A DNA stretch of 64,000 bases from Paenibacillus sp. SYP-B4298 (lineage in GTDB: Bacteria; Bacillota; Bacilli; Paenibacillales; Paenibacillaceae). Where the stretch lies: contig NZ_CP115484.1 of NCBI RefSeq assembly GCF_027627475.1, forward strand, positions 4,906,501 to 4,970,500, given 5' to 3'. The translations under genes were made by a program, and so were the position numbers. Positions within the stretch are counted from its first letter, which is position 1. Each line of letters starts with the position of its first letter. The notes under the pieces are model-generated. The model was given only the letters and a program-made list of their open reading frames with translations, had not been told where the DNA came from and ran no database searches. Positions 42,697-51,331 of this stretch are shown in pieces.

Positions 42697-43164
42697 CTAG
42701 AAGCTCTCCTGCGCCGACTTCCCCAGCTTCTTGAGCAGCTTAGCCGCCTGCTGCTGCTCCTGCTCCGTCAAGCCAGATACCGCGCGCTGGATAATGTCCA
42801 CATGGCCGGGGAATACTTCCTCAATGAATTGCTTCCCCTTCTCCGTAATCTCCGCATACGTGAGGCGGCGATCCACGGTACAGGCTCTGCGGCGGGCAAG
42901 CTCCTTCTTCTCCAGCTTATCGACCACATACGTAATGTTGCCGCTGCTCATCAGCACCTTCTCGCCGATCTGCTGTATGGGCTGCTCCCCCTTATGATAC
43001 AGAAGCTCCAATACGCCGAATTCAGTGCGGTTCAGACCCATACTTTTAATGTCACGGTCGACATGGGCATTCACCCACTGGCTGGCGCGGGACAGAGCAA
43101 TAAACAGGCTCAGCGCTTCATTTCTGCTAGTCTCCACGACCACACCCCATTTCATTTGTATCAT
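42697..43164 (-). CDS. mhqR: MarR-type repressor, MhqR-like
   Basis: Winged-helix regulator of up to 155 residues. The wHTH is QPIQQIGEKVLMSSGNITYVVDKLEKK, with the wing containing CTVDRRLTYAEITEKG. Located upstream of mhqNOD on the same strand with its own gap, it is the expected quinone-responsive repressor. The start is uncertain: ATG 43164 has only GAG before it, while GTG 43137 follows GGGGTG by five bases and would leave the operator and a partial box (AATTCGAGAT) clear of the coding region. Confidence 0.83.
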   Translation of the reverse strand: MIQMKWGVVVETSRNEALSLFIALSRASQWVNAHVDRDIKSMGLNRTEFGVLELLYHKGEQPIQQIGEKVLMSSGNITYVVDKLEKKELARRRACTVDRRLTYAEITEKGKQFIEEVFPGHVDIIQRAVSGLTEQEQQQAAKLLKKLGKSAQESF

Positions 43165-43177
43165 CTCGAATTGAATT

Positions 43178-43193
43178 ATCTTGATTTAAAGAT
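43178..43193 (-). promoter_or_regulatory. MhqR-type operator before mhqR
   Basis: ATCTTGATTTAAAGAT (plus strand) is a 16-bp dyad that differs at two positions from the one before mhqN. It lies 14 bp beyond the longest possible start of the regulator gene and suggests autoregulation. A half-box AATTCGAGAT lies beside it on the minus strand. Confidence 0.62.
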
Positions 43194-43277
43194 AAATCAT
43201 TTCAAGACATATGTCAACCCCTAAATTTGCAATCCGGCAGTGACCTCGGCCGAATTACCGACTACCTCCTTGATTTG

Positions 43278-43306
43278 TTGAGTTGAATTAATTTAAACTT
43301 AACTCA
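43278..43306. promoter_or_regulatory. AT-rich dyad upstream of the universal stress gene
   Basis: TTGAGTT (43278-43284) and AACTCA (43301-43306) form an imperfect dyad with an AT-rich symmetric centre. It lies about 280 bp before the UspA-like gene in the 422-bp gap that also holds the mhqR operator. The rest of the gap shows no gene. Protein binding here is only a possibility. Confidence 0.3.
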
Positions 43307-43586
43307 TCGATATTATTGGATATTAAAAGGAGAATCGAACGATGCTGCTTGCCCATCGCTCGGGAGGCCGTCAGCCATAGCTTCTGACTTGCGTTCCACA
43401 CGGTGTATGCTGTGCAGCAGGGTGGCAGACTTACGCGAATGTCGCTTCGCAAAGTGTTCATAAGTCGACCGGATGTTCGAGACATCCGTGCGGAAGCACT
43501 TGCTGCGGATCAGGGGAAAGGAGTACGATGGTAAGGAAGGCAACAGCCTGGGGAATGAATCACAAAGCATGAAGGAGCTGAAGCGA

Positions 43587-44036
43587 ATGTTCACGAAAAT
43601 TGTCGTCGCGATTGACGGATCGGAAATGAGCCATAAGGTGCTGGATACCGCCTTTCATCTGGCTAAGGAGCAGCAGTCGGAGCTGAACGTTGTCTATGTC
43701 GGCAAGGAGGCGGGCGCGAGCACAGCGGCCTTCGTAGGCATGACGTATGTACCGGAGGATTATTTTACAACGATGATCGAGGAGCTGAAGCGGGAGGGCG
43801 AGCAGATTCTTCACCGGGCAGCAGCACTGGCGGAGCAGTCCGGCATCCAAGACCTCCGCACCTACTACATGACCGGGGACCCCGCTCAGATGATACTCGA
43901 TTTCGCCCAGCAGCAGAGCTGCGATCTGATCATCGTCGGCAGCCGTGGTCTGAGCGGCATCAAGGAGCTGATGCTCGGCAGCGTCAGTCATAAAGTCTCG
44001 CAATATTCCAAATGTCCGGTGTTGATCGTAAGGTAA
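43587..44036 (+). CDS. Universal stress protein, UspA family
   Basis: Cytoplasmic nucleotide-binding protein of 149 residues. It starts KIVVAIDGSEMSHKVLDTAF and ends with the ATP-binding GSRGLSGIKELMLGSVSHKVSQYSKCPVLIV (G-2X-G-9X-G-S type). The start ATG 43587 follows AAGGAG by nine bases; the open frame upstream to 43473 is not convincing. Single-gene unit with a hairpin after it. Confidence 0.93.
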   Translation: MFTKIVVAIDGSEMSHKVLDTAFHLAKEQQSELNVVYVGKEAGASTAAFVGMTYVPEDYFTTMIEELKREGEQILHRAAALAEQSGIQDLRTYYMTGDPAQMILDFAQQQSCDLIIVGSRGLSGIKELMLGSVSHKVSQYSKCPVLIVR

Positions 44037-44053
44037 ATAGGTAGCGGTTTTTG

Positions 44054-44085
44054 TGTCCTCTGCGGGCAACGACTCGCAGAGGACA
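44054..44085 (+). terminator. 11-bp hairpin after the universal stress gene
   Basis: TGTCCTCTGCG (44054-44064) pairs exactly with 44075-44085 around a ten-base loop, 18 bases past the stop. No strong T run follows, so termination may be partial. Confidence 0.5.
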
Positions 44086-44146
44086 TTACTGCGTTTGGGA
44101 GGGATGCCTGCGCTGACCGCTGCCAAAGAACATGAGGAGAAACCAA

Positions 44147-44212
44147 ATGAACTATGTCCATTTTTTCTCCCTTGTCATCTTTTTGATAGCCGTTTATTTC
44201 ACAGGTCAATAG
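44147..44212 (+). CDS. Possible 21-residue membrane peptide
   Basis: A short frame starts at ATG 44147 with a strong GAGGAG (44134-44139) at ideal spacing. It encodes 21 residues that are nearly all hydrophobic (NYVHFFSLVIFLIAVYFTG), enough for one membrane span. It lies in the otherwise empty 44086-44534 gap. It may be a small membrane protein, a toxin-like peptide or chance; no family is recognised. Confidence 0.35.
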   Translation: MNYVHFFSLVIFLIAVYFTGQ

Positions 44213-44534
44213 AAGGACATCCTAATGTTCCGCACGCTCCTCAGAGCATTGATAGGCTCACGAGTTGCGAGGATTGGTGCCTGGGGAGCAACCCAGTGCA
44301 TATTTTTTGTCCTCACTATCTCTGCCCAGGAAGTAAAGGGTATTGCGACTTCAGCAACAATCTGCTCACGATTGATCGTGATGGCCACTGCGCCGCGGCG
44401 GCTGGAAGGAGCCTCAAGGCCACCTCACAGCGCACTAGATCAGCATCATCTGTATAACATCCCCAGCAAAAGAGGGTAAATGCAGCCATGGCACTGTTAC
44501 CCCAATGGCCGCTTGTGCCGCAATACTTGTCTGC

Positions 44535-46235
44535 TTATACCTTGAACTTCCCGATCAGTTGGTTCAAACGCTCGGCCATCACCGACAACGACTGTGCCGA
44601 TGCCGTTATCTCCTGCATCGAGGAGAGCTGGCCTGATGCGGACTGCGCAACATGCTCCGTGCCCGCCGAAGCGCTAACGGCAATAGAGGAGACCACCGCG
44701 ATGGAATGGGCAATCTGCTCCGTGCCCGCCGACATCTCCTCCGAGGCGGCAGACACTTCCTCAATCTGTCCGGCTACCTCACTCACCGACTGCTGAATAT
44801 CTGCAAAGGTGTCGCCAGCAAGCCTTACGGCGGCGATTCCGTCTGCCACTTCGCGCTCCCCGGCTTCCATCAGTTCCGCCACCTGATTCATATCGTTCTG
44901 CATAGAGCCGATGAGGGCGGCGATCTGATCAGCAGAGGCGGCCGACTGCTCCGCCAGTTGGCGAACCTCGTTGGCGACCACCCCGAATCCCTTGCCGAGC
45001 TCGCCGACGCGGGCCGCTTCGATCGCGGCGTTGAGCGCGAGCAGATTCGTCTGTCGGGCAATACCTGTAATTACGCCCACTATGTCGCCTGCCTTGCGCG
45101 ACCTCGTCCCCAGCCCTTCTACTGCACGCGCCAGATTGGAGACCGTTGTTCCCACAGATTGCATCTGGCCAATAACTGCCTGCACGCGCAGGTTGCCATT
45201 GGAGGCCAGCTCCGCCGCGTGGACGGCCGTACCTGAAACCATCTCGGCATTGGCAGCAATATGCTGCACACTATCCGACAGTTCACCGAACGATTTGGAG
45301 TTTTCCTCAAGACTCTGAGCCTGCTTCTGCGCGCCCTGCGCCAACTGCTCGGCTGTCGCGGCGATCTGCTCTGCATTGCCGCGAATATGCTCAGAGCCAG
45401 CGGTCAGTTCCTCTGCTGCCGCAGCTACATGCTCCACTCCCTGGCTTACTTCGCCAATTAGACGACGCAGGTTACCCGTCATCGTATTAAAGGAAAGCGC
45501 CAGCTCCCCTATCTCATCACGATTGTTCACAGCCAGCGGCGGCGCGCTCAGCTCCCCTTCAGCGATCCGTTGAGCCGCCAAAGCCATGGAATGGATTGGC
45601 CGGGAAATCTGCCGGGAGATCAGGTAAGCTATCGCGGCGCCGACCACTATGGCTACTAAGACCAGTGCCACCACCAGAGCAATGCCGGCGGACGAATCCT
45701 GCTGCGATTGCTCCAGCACCGTATCCATTAGTTGCTTGTTCATCTGAGCCAGCTCCCTGATCTTCTCCAGCATGCCGCCAATATAGGTTTGCAGTTCCTC
45801 TGCCACCTGAGCGACACCCGATTGGTCACCGGCCTGGTCGTAGCGGTATAACTGCTCCAGCTTGCTCGACATTGCGGTATGTATCTCCAGCAGTTGCTCC
45901 GCCAGCGCCCTCTGCTCCTCCAATGGCGCCAGGGAAATGTAGGTCTCGCTGGAGGTTTGCAGCTCGTTCAGCATCGTCTCGATCTGCTCCGATAATTGCT
46001 CGCGAGCATCGCTCTCTTCGGTCATCACATATTTCAGAGCCAGCCGTTCAGTGTTAATAATGGCTGCCGTCATTCCTGACAACAGCTCTGATCCCGGAAT
46101 CCACACCTCCTGTACCTCATTAGCCTGTATTCTCATATCCTGCATTCTACTTATAGCGATCCCACCTACGAGACCCATCAGCAGCAGTACACTCATAAAT
46201 CCAGCCAACAGCTTCTTACCGACTGTCATTTTCAT
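44535..46235 (-). CDS. Methyl-accepting chemotaxis protein
   Basis: Membrane chemoreceptor of 566 residues: N-terminal membrane helix (about 8-28), extracellular four-helix-bundle sensor (about 30-185), second membrane helix (about 187-210), HAMP (about 210-262) and a cytoplasmic signalling helix pair. The conserved hairpin tip is [20 protein letters not shown] with [17 protein letters not shown] after it. The start is ATG 46235 behind GGGGGAA. Gene stands alone; ligand unknown. The 283 bp upstream hold the terminator of the next gene. Confidence 0.95.
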   Translation of the reverse strand: MKMTVGKKLLAGFMSVLLLMGLVGGIAISRMQDMRIQANEVQEVWIPGSELLSGMTAAIINTERLALKYVMTEESDAREQLSEQIETMLNELQTSSETYISLAPLEEQRALAEQLLEIHTAMSSKLEQLYRYDQAGDQSGVAQVAEELQTYIGGMLEKIRELAQMNKQLMDTVLEQSQQDSSAGIALVVALVLVAIVVGAAIAYLISRQISRPIHSMALAAQRIAEGELSAPPLAVNNRDEIGELALSFNTMTGNLRRLIGEVSQGVEHVAAAAEELTAGSEHIRGNAEQIAATAEQLAQGAQKQAQSLEENSKSFGELSDSVQHIAANAEMVSGTAVHAAELASNGNLRVQAVIGQMQSVGTTVSNLARAVEGLGTRSRKAGDIVGVITGIARQTNLLALNAAIEAARVGELGKGFGVVANEVRQLAEQSAASADQIAALIGSMQNDMNQVAELMEAGEREVADGIAAVRLAGDTFADIQQSVSEVAGQIEEVSAASEEMSAGTEQIAHSIAVVSSIAVSASAGTEHVAQSASGQLSSMQEITASAQSLSVMAERLNQLIGKFKV

Positions 46236-46424
46236 CGTTTGATTCCCCCAAGCAGATTGGATTAGCAGCTATATTCAGCCTCCATAGGCTGGTTAATTAT
46301 ACCTCCTACTTTAGTCTTATTTCCTTAAATCAATCTTAAAGGGGCATCAAATGGTTGTAAAATAATTGAGTTGCCCTTCTGTCGCGGCCATAAGTCTATA
46401 AGCCGCAAAGCAGGCACACCAATA

Positions 46425-46471
46425 AGGCCGCTGCGCCTGAAGAAGTGTTTCTTCCTCAAGCACAACGGCCT
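46425..46471 (-). terminator. Terminator hairpin after the 92-residue protein gene
   Basis: AGGCCG (46425-46430) pairs with CGGCCT (46466-46471); inner GAAGAA/TTCTTC pairing builds a long imperfect stem. On the minus strand it is followed by TTATT. It lies about 48 bases past the stop of the small gene. Confidence 0.55.
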
Positions 46472-46518
46472 CGACCATGCGACATCCATCCGCTCAAGCA
46501 GCCTGGATGATCCGCGAT

Positions 46519-46797
46519 TCAATCCAAATATCCGGCAATCCCCTTCTTCACCAGAAAATCCATCTCGCTCTCCAATATCGTCTCCACTGTCAGCTCGTCC
46601 AGCTTCATCCCCGGACGCGCAAGCACATAGTCGACCAACTCGTCGATGTCGATGTCGATCTCGCCCTTGCTGTCCTCCTGCCTGCTGTTGACGTAAGCCT
46701 GCTCATGCTGGAGCACCTGCTTAATATCGGCGGCGGAGGCCCCCGACTTGTCTGCTATAAATGCGATAAGCTCTTGCTCATTGTACTGCTCGCTCAT
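46519..46797 (-). CDS. Small acidic cytoplasmic protein of unknown function
   Basis: 92 residues, acidic and mostly helical (ELIAFIADKSGASAADIKQVLQHE; IDIDELVDYVLARPGMKLDE). The DIKQVLQHEQ stretch resembles a small DNA- or protein-binding helical bundle, but no family is recognised. GGGAG lies nine bases before ATG, and codon use fits the host. It sits 18 bp after the stop of the AraC-type gene on the same strand and may be co-transcribed. Confidence 0.75.
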   Translation of the reverse strand: MSEQYNEQELIAFIADKSGASAADIKQVLQHEQAYVNSRQEDSKGEIDIDIDELVDYVLARPGMKLDELTVETILESEMDFLVKKGIAGYLD

Positions 46798-46815
46798 TAG
46801 GCTCAGCTCCCTGGT

Positions 46816-47628
46816 TTAATGTATAGATGGGCGATATTGCTGGCGATAGTGATCCGGCGACATCCCCCAGAACTTTGAAAATATGCGATAAAACGGGCTG
46901 ATGCTGGAAAAGCCCACATGAAAGCCGATGTCCGTCACCGTCTCCTCCGAATGTCTCAGCAGCCTCGCCGCCTCCTCCATCCGCAAGCGCAGCACATATT
47001 GATAAGGCGTCTGGCCGGTACGGGACTTGAAGGAACGGATAAAATGATAACGACTTTGCAAGGCTAAGGCCGCCAACGCATCAAGACTAACCTGCTCCCG
47101 ATAACAATCATGAATATATTCCAGCACCCGCCGAATATGGACATCCTCGCTTCCCAGGCGCAGGCGGCTCCATTGATCCGCTTGCTGCGGCTCAGCGGCT
47201 CCTAGCAAGCGGCGAATATACTGTAGCGCCTCTGCTTCCTTTTCCTCCAGCGCCATCTGCTCAGCCGGAGTCGGCCCGAACAGCCCGGCTGCCCAGTCAT
47301 GGAAGAAGCTCGACAGCTCCTGCGGATTAAACTGCTGCCGCAAGGCATATTCTCGCCCTGCTCCTCCCTCCTCCTGATGCAGACCGCGCTCATTGGCGAT
47401 GATGATGATCAGGCCGTCACCCGCTTCCAGTTGCAGAGAGTGCCGGTCACGCGGATGCAGGACTAGCCCTTCCCCCACACCAAGCACCCAGTGCCTGTTC
47501 TCATGCGTGAAGCTGCAGCGCCCCCGCACAGGAACCGTAATCTGGAACTGCTGCTCATGCAGATGGGGCACATTCTCAAAGCGATTCTCGATTCGGTGCA
47601 GCTCTAGCTGCGACAGCTCGATCTTCAT
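46816..47628 (-). CDS. AraC family regulator with cupin sensor domain
   Basis: Cytoplasmic regulator of 270 residues. The N-terminal half is a cupin (FENVPHLHEQQFQITVPVRG; LHPRDRHSLQLE) and the last 100 residues a double HTH (SLDALAALALQSRYHFIRSF; VTDIGFHVGFSSISPFYRIF). The start ATG 47628 follows AAGG by six bases. Divergent from an Fsr-type MFS pump 130 bp away, which it probably controls. Confidence 0.92.
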   Translation of the reverse strand: MKIELSQLELHRIENRFENVPHLHEQQFQITVPVRGRCSFTHENRHWVLGVGEGLVLHPRDRHSLQLEAGDGLIIIIANERGLHQEEGGAGREYALRQQFNPQELSSFFHDWAAGLFGPTPAEQMALEEKEAEALQYIRRLLGAAEPQQADQWSRLRLGSEDVHIRRVLEYIHDCYREQVSLDALAALALQSRYHFIRSFKSRTGQTPYQYVLRLRMEEAARLLRHSEETVTDIGFHVGFSSISPFYRIFSKFWGMSPDHYRQQYRPSIH

Positions 47629-47758
47629 ATGCATCCTTCATCACCTTCGTTCATTATAGCAAATATTGCTCTCATTCCAAGCAACTTTCGTAATGCAACG
47701 AGGGGTGTGGCGCTGTACGATGAGGGAAATAAAATATCATAGAACAGGATGTTGTCAC

Positions 47759-49063
47759 ATGAACAAGCTCGTACCCCCTGCATCCACAGCACATGAATCT
47801 GCTGCTGCGAGCGAGGCGCCCCGTATAACGGATCAGAATGCTGCGTCCGTATCAGCCAGCGCACCCGAGGCTGTCCCGGCCGCTGCGATGACGGTGCTGC
47901 TGGGTGTCAGCACCGCTCACCTGCTTAATGATGCGATGCAGTCCGTTGTACCGGCTGTCTTCCCGCTGTTTCAGCAAAGCCTGCAGCTAAGCTTCACCCA
48001 GATCGGCTGGATCGCCTTCACCCTTAATCTGACTGCTTCGATCCTGCAACCGTTGATTGGCGCCTATACCGATCGCAGACCGACACCCGCTCTGCTCCCG
48101 GCTGGCATGCTGTTTACGCTCCTGGGCATGGTCTGCCTTGCGCTTGCTCCCTCCTTCGGCATGCTGCTGCTCGCTGCTTCGCTGATCGGAGTCGGCTCCT
48201 CCGTGCTGCACCCGGAGTCATCCCGGGTCGCACATCTGGCGGCAGGCCAGAAGAAGGGGCTGGCACAGTCGATCTTCCAGGTCGGCGGCAATACAGGACA
48301 AGCACTGGCGCCGCTCATGGTGGTATTCATTGTGATGCCGCTTGGCCAGCGGGGCTTCCTATGGTTCACGCTCCTGGCAGTCATCGGCATCGTCGTCCAG
48401 TCGGTTATCGCCAGATGGTACGCCGGAGCGCTGCAGCGGTCGGCGCAGCGTCGGAGAAGCAGGACGCCCGGCAAGCTGGCTCCCAAGCCGCTTAGCAAGC
48501 GTTTCACCATTTACGCCATGTCGATTCTTATATTAATGTTATTTTCGAAATTCGTATATTTGGCTAGCATGACCGGTTATTATGCCTTTTATTACATGGA
48601 ACGTTATGACTTGCCGCTGTCCGCCGCACAGATCTGTCTGTTCGCGCTGCAATTCGCAGGCATGGCAGGCACGTTGCTAGGGGGGCCGCTCGCCGATCGC
48701 TTCGGTCGGCAGAGGATGATCTGGTTCTCCATATTGGGAACCGCCCCATTTTCCTTGCTGCTGCCCTATGCCGGCCCGACGGCATCGGTGCTGCTCTGCA
48801 TCGTGATTGGACTCATCCTGATGTCCGGGTTCTCCGTGATCATCGTCTATGCCCAGGAGCTGCTGCCAGGCCATATCGGCACTGTTGCCGGCCTGCTCTT
48901 CGGCCTCTCCTTCGGTCTGGGTGGACTCGGCTCCGTGCTGATGGGCTGGTTAATGGACATTCACGGGGTAAGCATCATGATTCAATGGTGCGCCTATCTC
49001 CCTCTGCTCGGGCTGTTTGCGTTGCTGCTCCCCAAGGATAGCGAGCTCATCCGGCAGGAGTAG
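47759..49063 (+). CDS. MFS transporter, fosmidomycin-resistance (Fsr) type
   Basis: Twelve-helix exporter of 434 residues. It has a 45-residue Ala/Ser/Pro-rich N-terminal tail, then GVSTAHLLNDAMQSVVPAVFP, typical of the Fsr group. Motif A is GAYTDRRPTPALLPAG, and GPLADRFGRQ occupies the equivalent loop in the second half. The start ATG 47759 has a weak AGGA upstream; the longer frame to 47666 has none. Divergent from the AraC-type regulator gene. Substrate unknown. Confidence 0.88.
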   Translation: MNKLVPPASTAHESAAASEAPRITDQNAASVSASAPEAVPAAAMTVLLGVSTAHLLNDAMQSVVPAVFPLFQQSLQLSFTQIGWIAFTLNLTASILQPLIGAYTDRRPTPALLPAGMLFTLLGMVCLALAPSFGMLLLAASLIGVGSSVLHPESSRVAHLAAGQKKGLAQSIFQVGGNTGQALAPLMVVFIVMPLGQRGFLWFTLLAVIGIVVQSVIARWYAGALQRSAQRRRSRTPGKLAPKPLSKRFTIYAMSILILMLFSKFVYLASMTGYYAFYYMERYDLPLSAAQICLFALQFAGMAGTLLGGPLADRFGRQRMIWFSILGTAPFSLLLPYAGPTASVLLCIVIGLILMSGFSVIIVYAQELLPGHIGTVAGLLFGLSFGLGGLGSVLMGWLMDIHGVSIMIQWCAYLPLLGLFALLLPKDSELIRQE

Positions 49064-49235
49064 CTGCAGGGCGGGCGAGGCTGCCTGTTCGGATTCATCA
49101 GATGTTCAGGCTATTACGCCAATTACTACGCATATTACGGGGATTACGGCTATCAGGGCGAGGCCCACAGCCTCAGACGGCTCAAGGCATAGAGAGCGCG
49201 GCTTCCAGCATGTAGAGGCCGCGCTCCCTTCCTTG

Positions 49236-50903
49236 TTACACTTCAATAATAATCGGTACAATCATCGGCCTCCGCCCTGTCTCCCTGTACAAGTAGTGAC
49301 CCAGCTTCTCCTTCAAGGTCTGCTTCATCATGCTCCACGAGAGAGACTTCTCCCCGAGCAACGACTGCACGGCCTCTCCTGCAAGAGCATAAATATCGCG
49401 CATCAGCTCTTGGGAATCTCTCACATAGACGAAGCCCCTCGTAATAATATCCGGGCCGGACAGCACCTCTCGTTCATCCTTGCTCAGCGTGACGATCATG
49501 ATCAGGATGCCGTCAGCAGCCAACTGCTTGCGATCGCGCAGGACGATGCTGCCCACATCACCGATGCCCAGGCCATCCACCAGCGTATTGCCTGACGGGA
49601 TGTGATCTCCAAGCTGTGCACGACCCTCCTGCAGCTCCACGGTCTCTCCATTGTCCAGAATAAAGATATGCTCCGGCTTCACACCGACGGATTCCGCCAA
49701 CAGCTTGTGCCTGTATAGCATCCGGTATTCGCCATGCACCGGGATGAAGTACTCAGGCTGCATCAGGCTCAGCATCAGCTTCAGCTCCTCCTGGCAGCCA
49801 TGCCCCGACACATGCAGGCCTGTATCGCCTCCATAGATCACTTTGGCACCCAGCATGTACAGGTTATCAATCACCTTGGATACGTTCTTGGTGTTGCCAG
49901 GAATCGCATTCGCCGCCAGAATGACGGTATCGCCGGGTAGAATGTCCAGTTGCCGGTGCGTCGAGCTGGCGAGCCGGGCGAGAGCAGCAAGCGGCTCCCC
50001 TTGGCTGCCGGTACATAGAACAGCTATCTGCACGGGAGCATAGCGCTCCGTCTCGTCAGGCTCGATGATCAGATGGTCTGGCACTCTCAGGTATCCTAGC
50101 TGCCGTGCCACCTGAACGACATTGACCATGCTGCGACCCAGCAGCACTAGCTTGCGGTTCGTGTGTACAGCAGCATCCACAATCTGCTGGACACGATTGA
50201 CATTCGAAGCGAAGGTCGAGATGAATACCTGCTGTGTTGCTTGCTGGAACGCCTCCAGGATATGTGCGCCAACTACACGCTCTGATGGCGTGAAGCCGGG
50301 CCGTTCGGCATTGGTGCTCTCAGACAGCAGCAGGGTGACACCCTGCTTGCCGATCTCCGCCATCCGGTGCAGATCCGGGTATTGCCGGTTCGCGGGTGAC
50401 AGGTCAAACTTGAAATCTCCGGTATGTACGACCGTGCCTGCCGGTGTCCGCAGGACGATGCCCAGACAGTCCGGGATACTGTGATTCGTCTGGAAGAACT
50501 CCACCTGGATCGCACCAAGCGAGAGCCTGGAATGCGGCTCAATACGGTTCAGCTCCGTCCGCTCCACCAGCTTATGCTCCACCAGCTTCACCTCGATCAG
50601 GCCAAGCGTCAGGCGGGAAGCGTAGATCGGCACGTTCAACTGCTTGAGCAGATACGGGATGCCTCCGATATGGTCTTCATGACCATGCGTGACCAGCAGC
50701 GCTCGTACCTTTTGCACATTCTCCAGCACATATTTCACATCCGGGATAATCAGATCGATCCCTGGCAAGCTCTCATTCGGAAATTTGGAGCCGCAATCGA
50801 TAAGGACAATATCCTCCCCGTATTGCACCATATACATATTTTTGCCGATTTCATGAACACCGCCCAGGGCGGATACGATTAGCTTCCCTTTCGTTCGTCT
50901 CAT
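49236..50903 (-). CDS. Ribonuclease J
   Basis: Metallo-beta-lactamase nuclease of 555 residues with combined endo- and 5'-3' exonuclease activity in RNA maturation and decay. Starts LIVSALGGVHEIGKNMYMVQ; metal motif HGHEDHIGG near residue 76, then TNHSIPDCLG, VHTGDFKFD and the beta-CASP signature GSQGEPLAAL. PVHGEYRML holds the late metal His. Length matches B. subtilis RNase J1; Firmicutes usually carry more than one paralogue, so J1 versus J2 is not assigned. Stands alone. Confidence 0.95.
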   Translation of the reverse strand: MRRTKGKLIVSALGGVHEIGKNMYMVQYGEDIVLIDCGSKFPNESLPGIDLIIPDVKYVLENVQKVRALLVTHGHEDHIGGIPYLLKQLNVPIYASRLTLGLIEVKLVEHKLVERTELNRIEPHSRLSLGAIQVEFFQTNHSIPDCLGIVLRTPAGTVVHTGDFKFDLSPANRQYPDLHRMAEIGKQGVTLLLSESTNAERPGFTPSERVVGAHILEAFQQATQQVFISTFASNVNRVQQIVDAAVHTNRKLVLLGRSMVNVVQVARQLGYLRVPDHLIIEPDETERYAPVQIAVLCTGSQGEPLAALARLASSTHRQLDILPGDTVILAANAIPGNTKNVSKVIDNLYMLGAKVIYGGDTGLHVSGHGCQEELKLMLSLMQPEYFIPVHGEYRMLYRHKLLAESVGVKPEHIFILDNGETVELQEGRAQLGDHIPSGNTLVDGLGIGDVGSIVLRDRKQLAADGILIMIVTLSKDEREVLSGPDIITRGFVYVRDSQELMRDIYALAGEAVQSLLGEKSLSWSMMKQTLKEKLGHYLYRETGRRPMIVPIIIEV

Positions 50904-51331
50904 GTGTGCCCCCTGTTGTTCGCGTTATACCGTAGTCCTCCTTAATATTAGGGAAGGCGTTTCATTTCATACATGACCCTCTAACTTGCTCCTGGTTCCA
51001 CGAAGCCCCCTCTTCTCATAGCGGCTTCTGCTCGGCGTGCCATGTCATTCCGGGTGGGAGAGCATCGTGTATAATGGAAGACGAGACGTTAAAATTTTAC
51101 CTGAATAGTTAATATTCTTTCATGTTCATTCGATTGTAAACGCTTTAAAATCTAAACTATACACACTGCACAGCAGAGCTCCCGCCTAGAGGCCCGCAAT
51201 GTGCTCACAGTGAAACCTGAAACTCGACTTATTCAGCGTCTATAACTGCCAAATGACATGTGCATGGTTCATATGGACGATGTGGTGCCCAGCATTCTTC
51301 ATAGCCTGTTGCAAAGGAGGTACGAACAACA
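50904..51331. other. Intergenic region before the second sensor triad
   Basis: 428 bases with no credible gene. An AT-rich core at 51090-51165 holds the cre-like site and a possible promoter around it; the rest is featureless to my reading. Confidence 0.5.
51135..51148 (+). promoter_or_regulatory. cre-like site before the second sensor triad
   Basis: TGTAAACGCTTTAA fits the CcpA consensus TGWAANCGNTNWCA at all but one defined position (A for C at 13). It lies in an AT-rich stretch about 190 bp before the binding-protein start, near TAAACTATAC, which may serve as a -10. Confidence 0.5.

Noticed and set aside
44225-44479. 84-residue open frame after the 21-residue peptide
   Set aside because: Weak ribosome site, composition like random sequence in the second half, and no recognisable domain.
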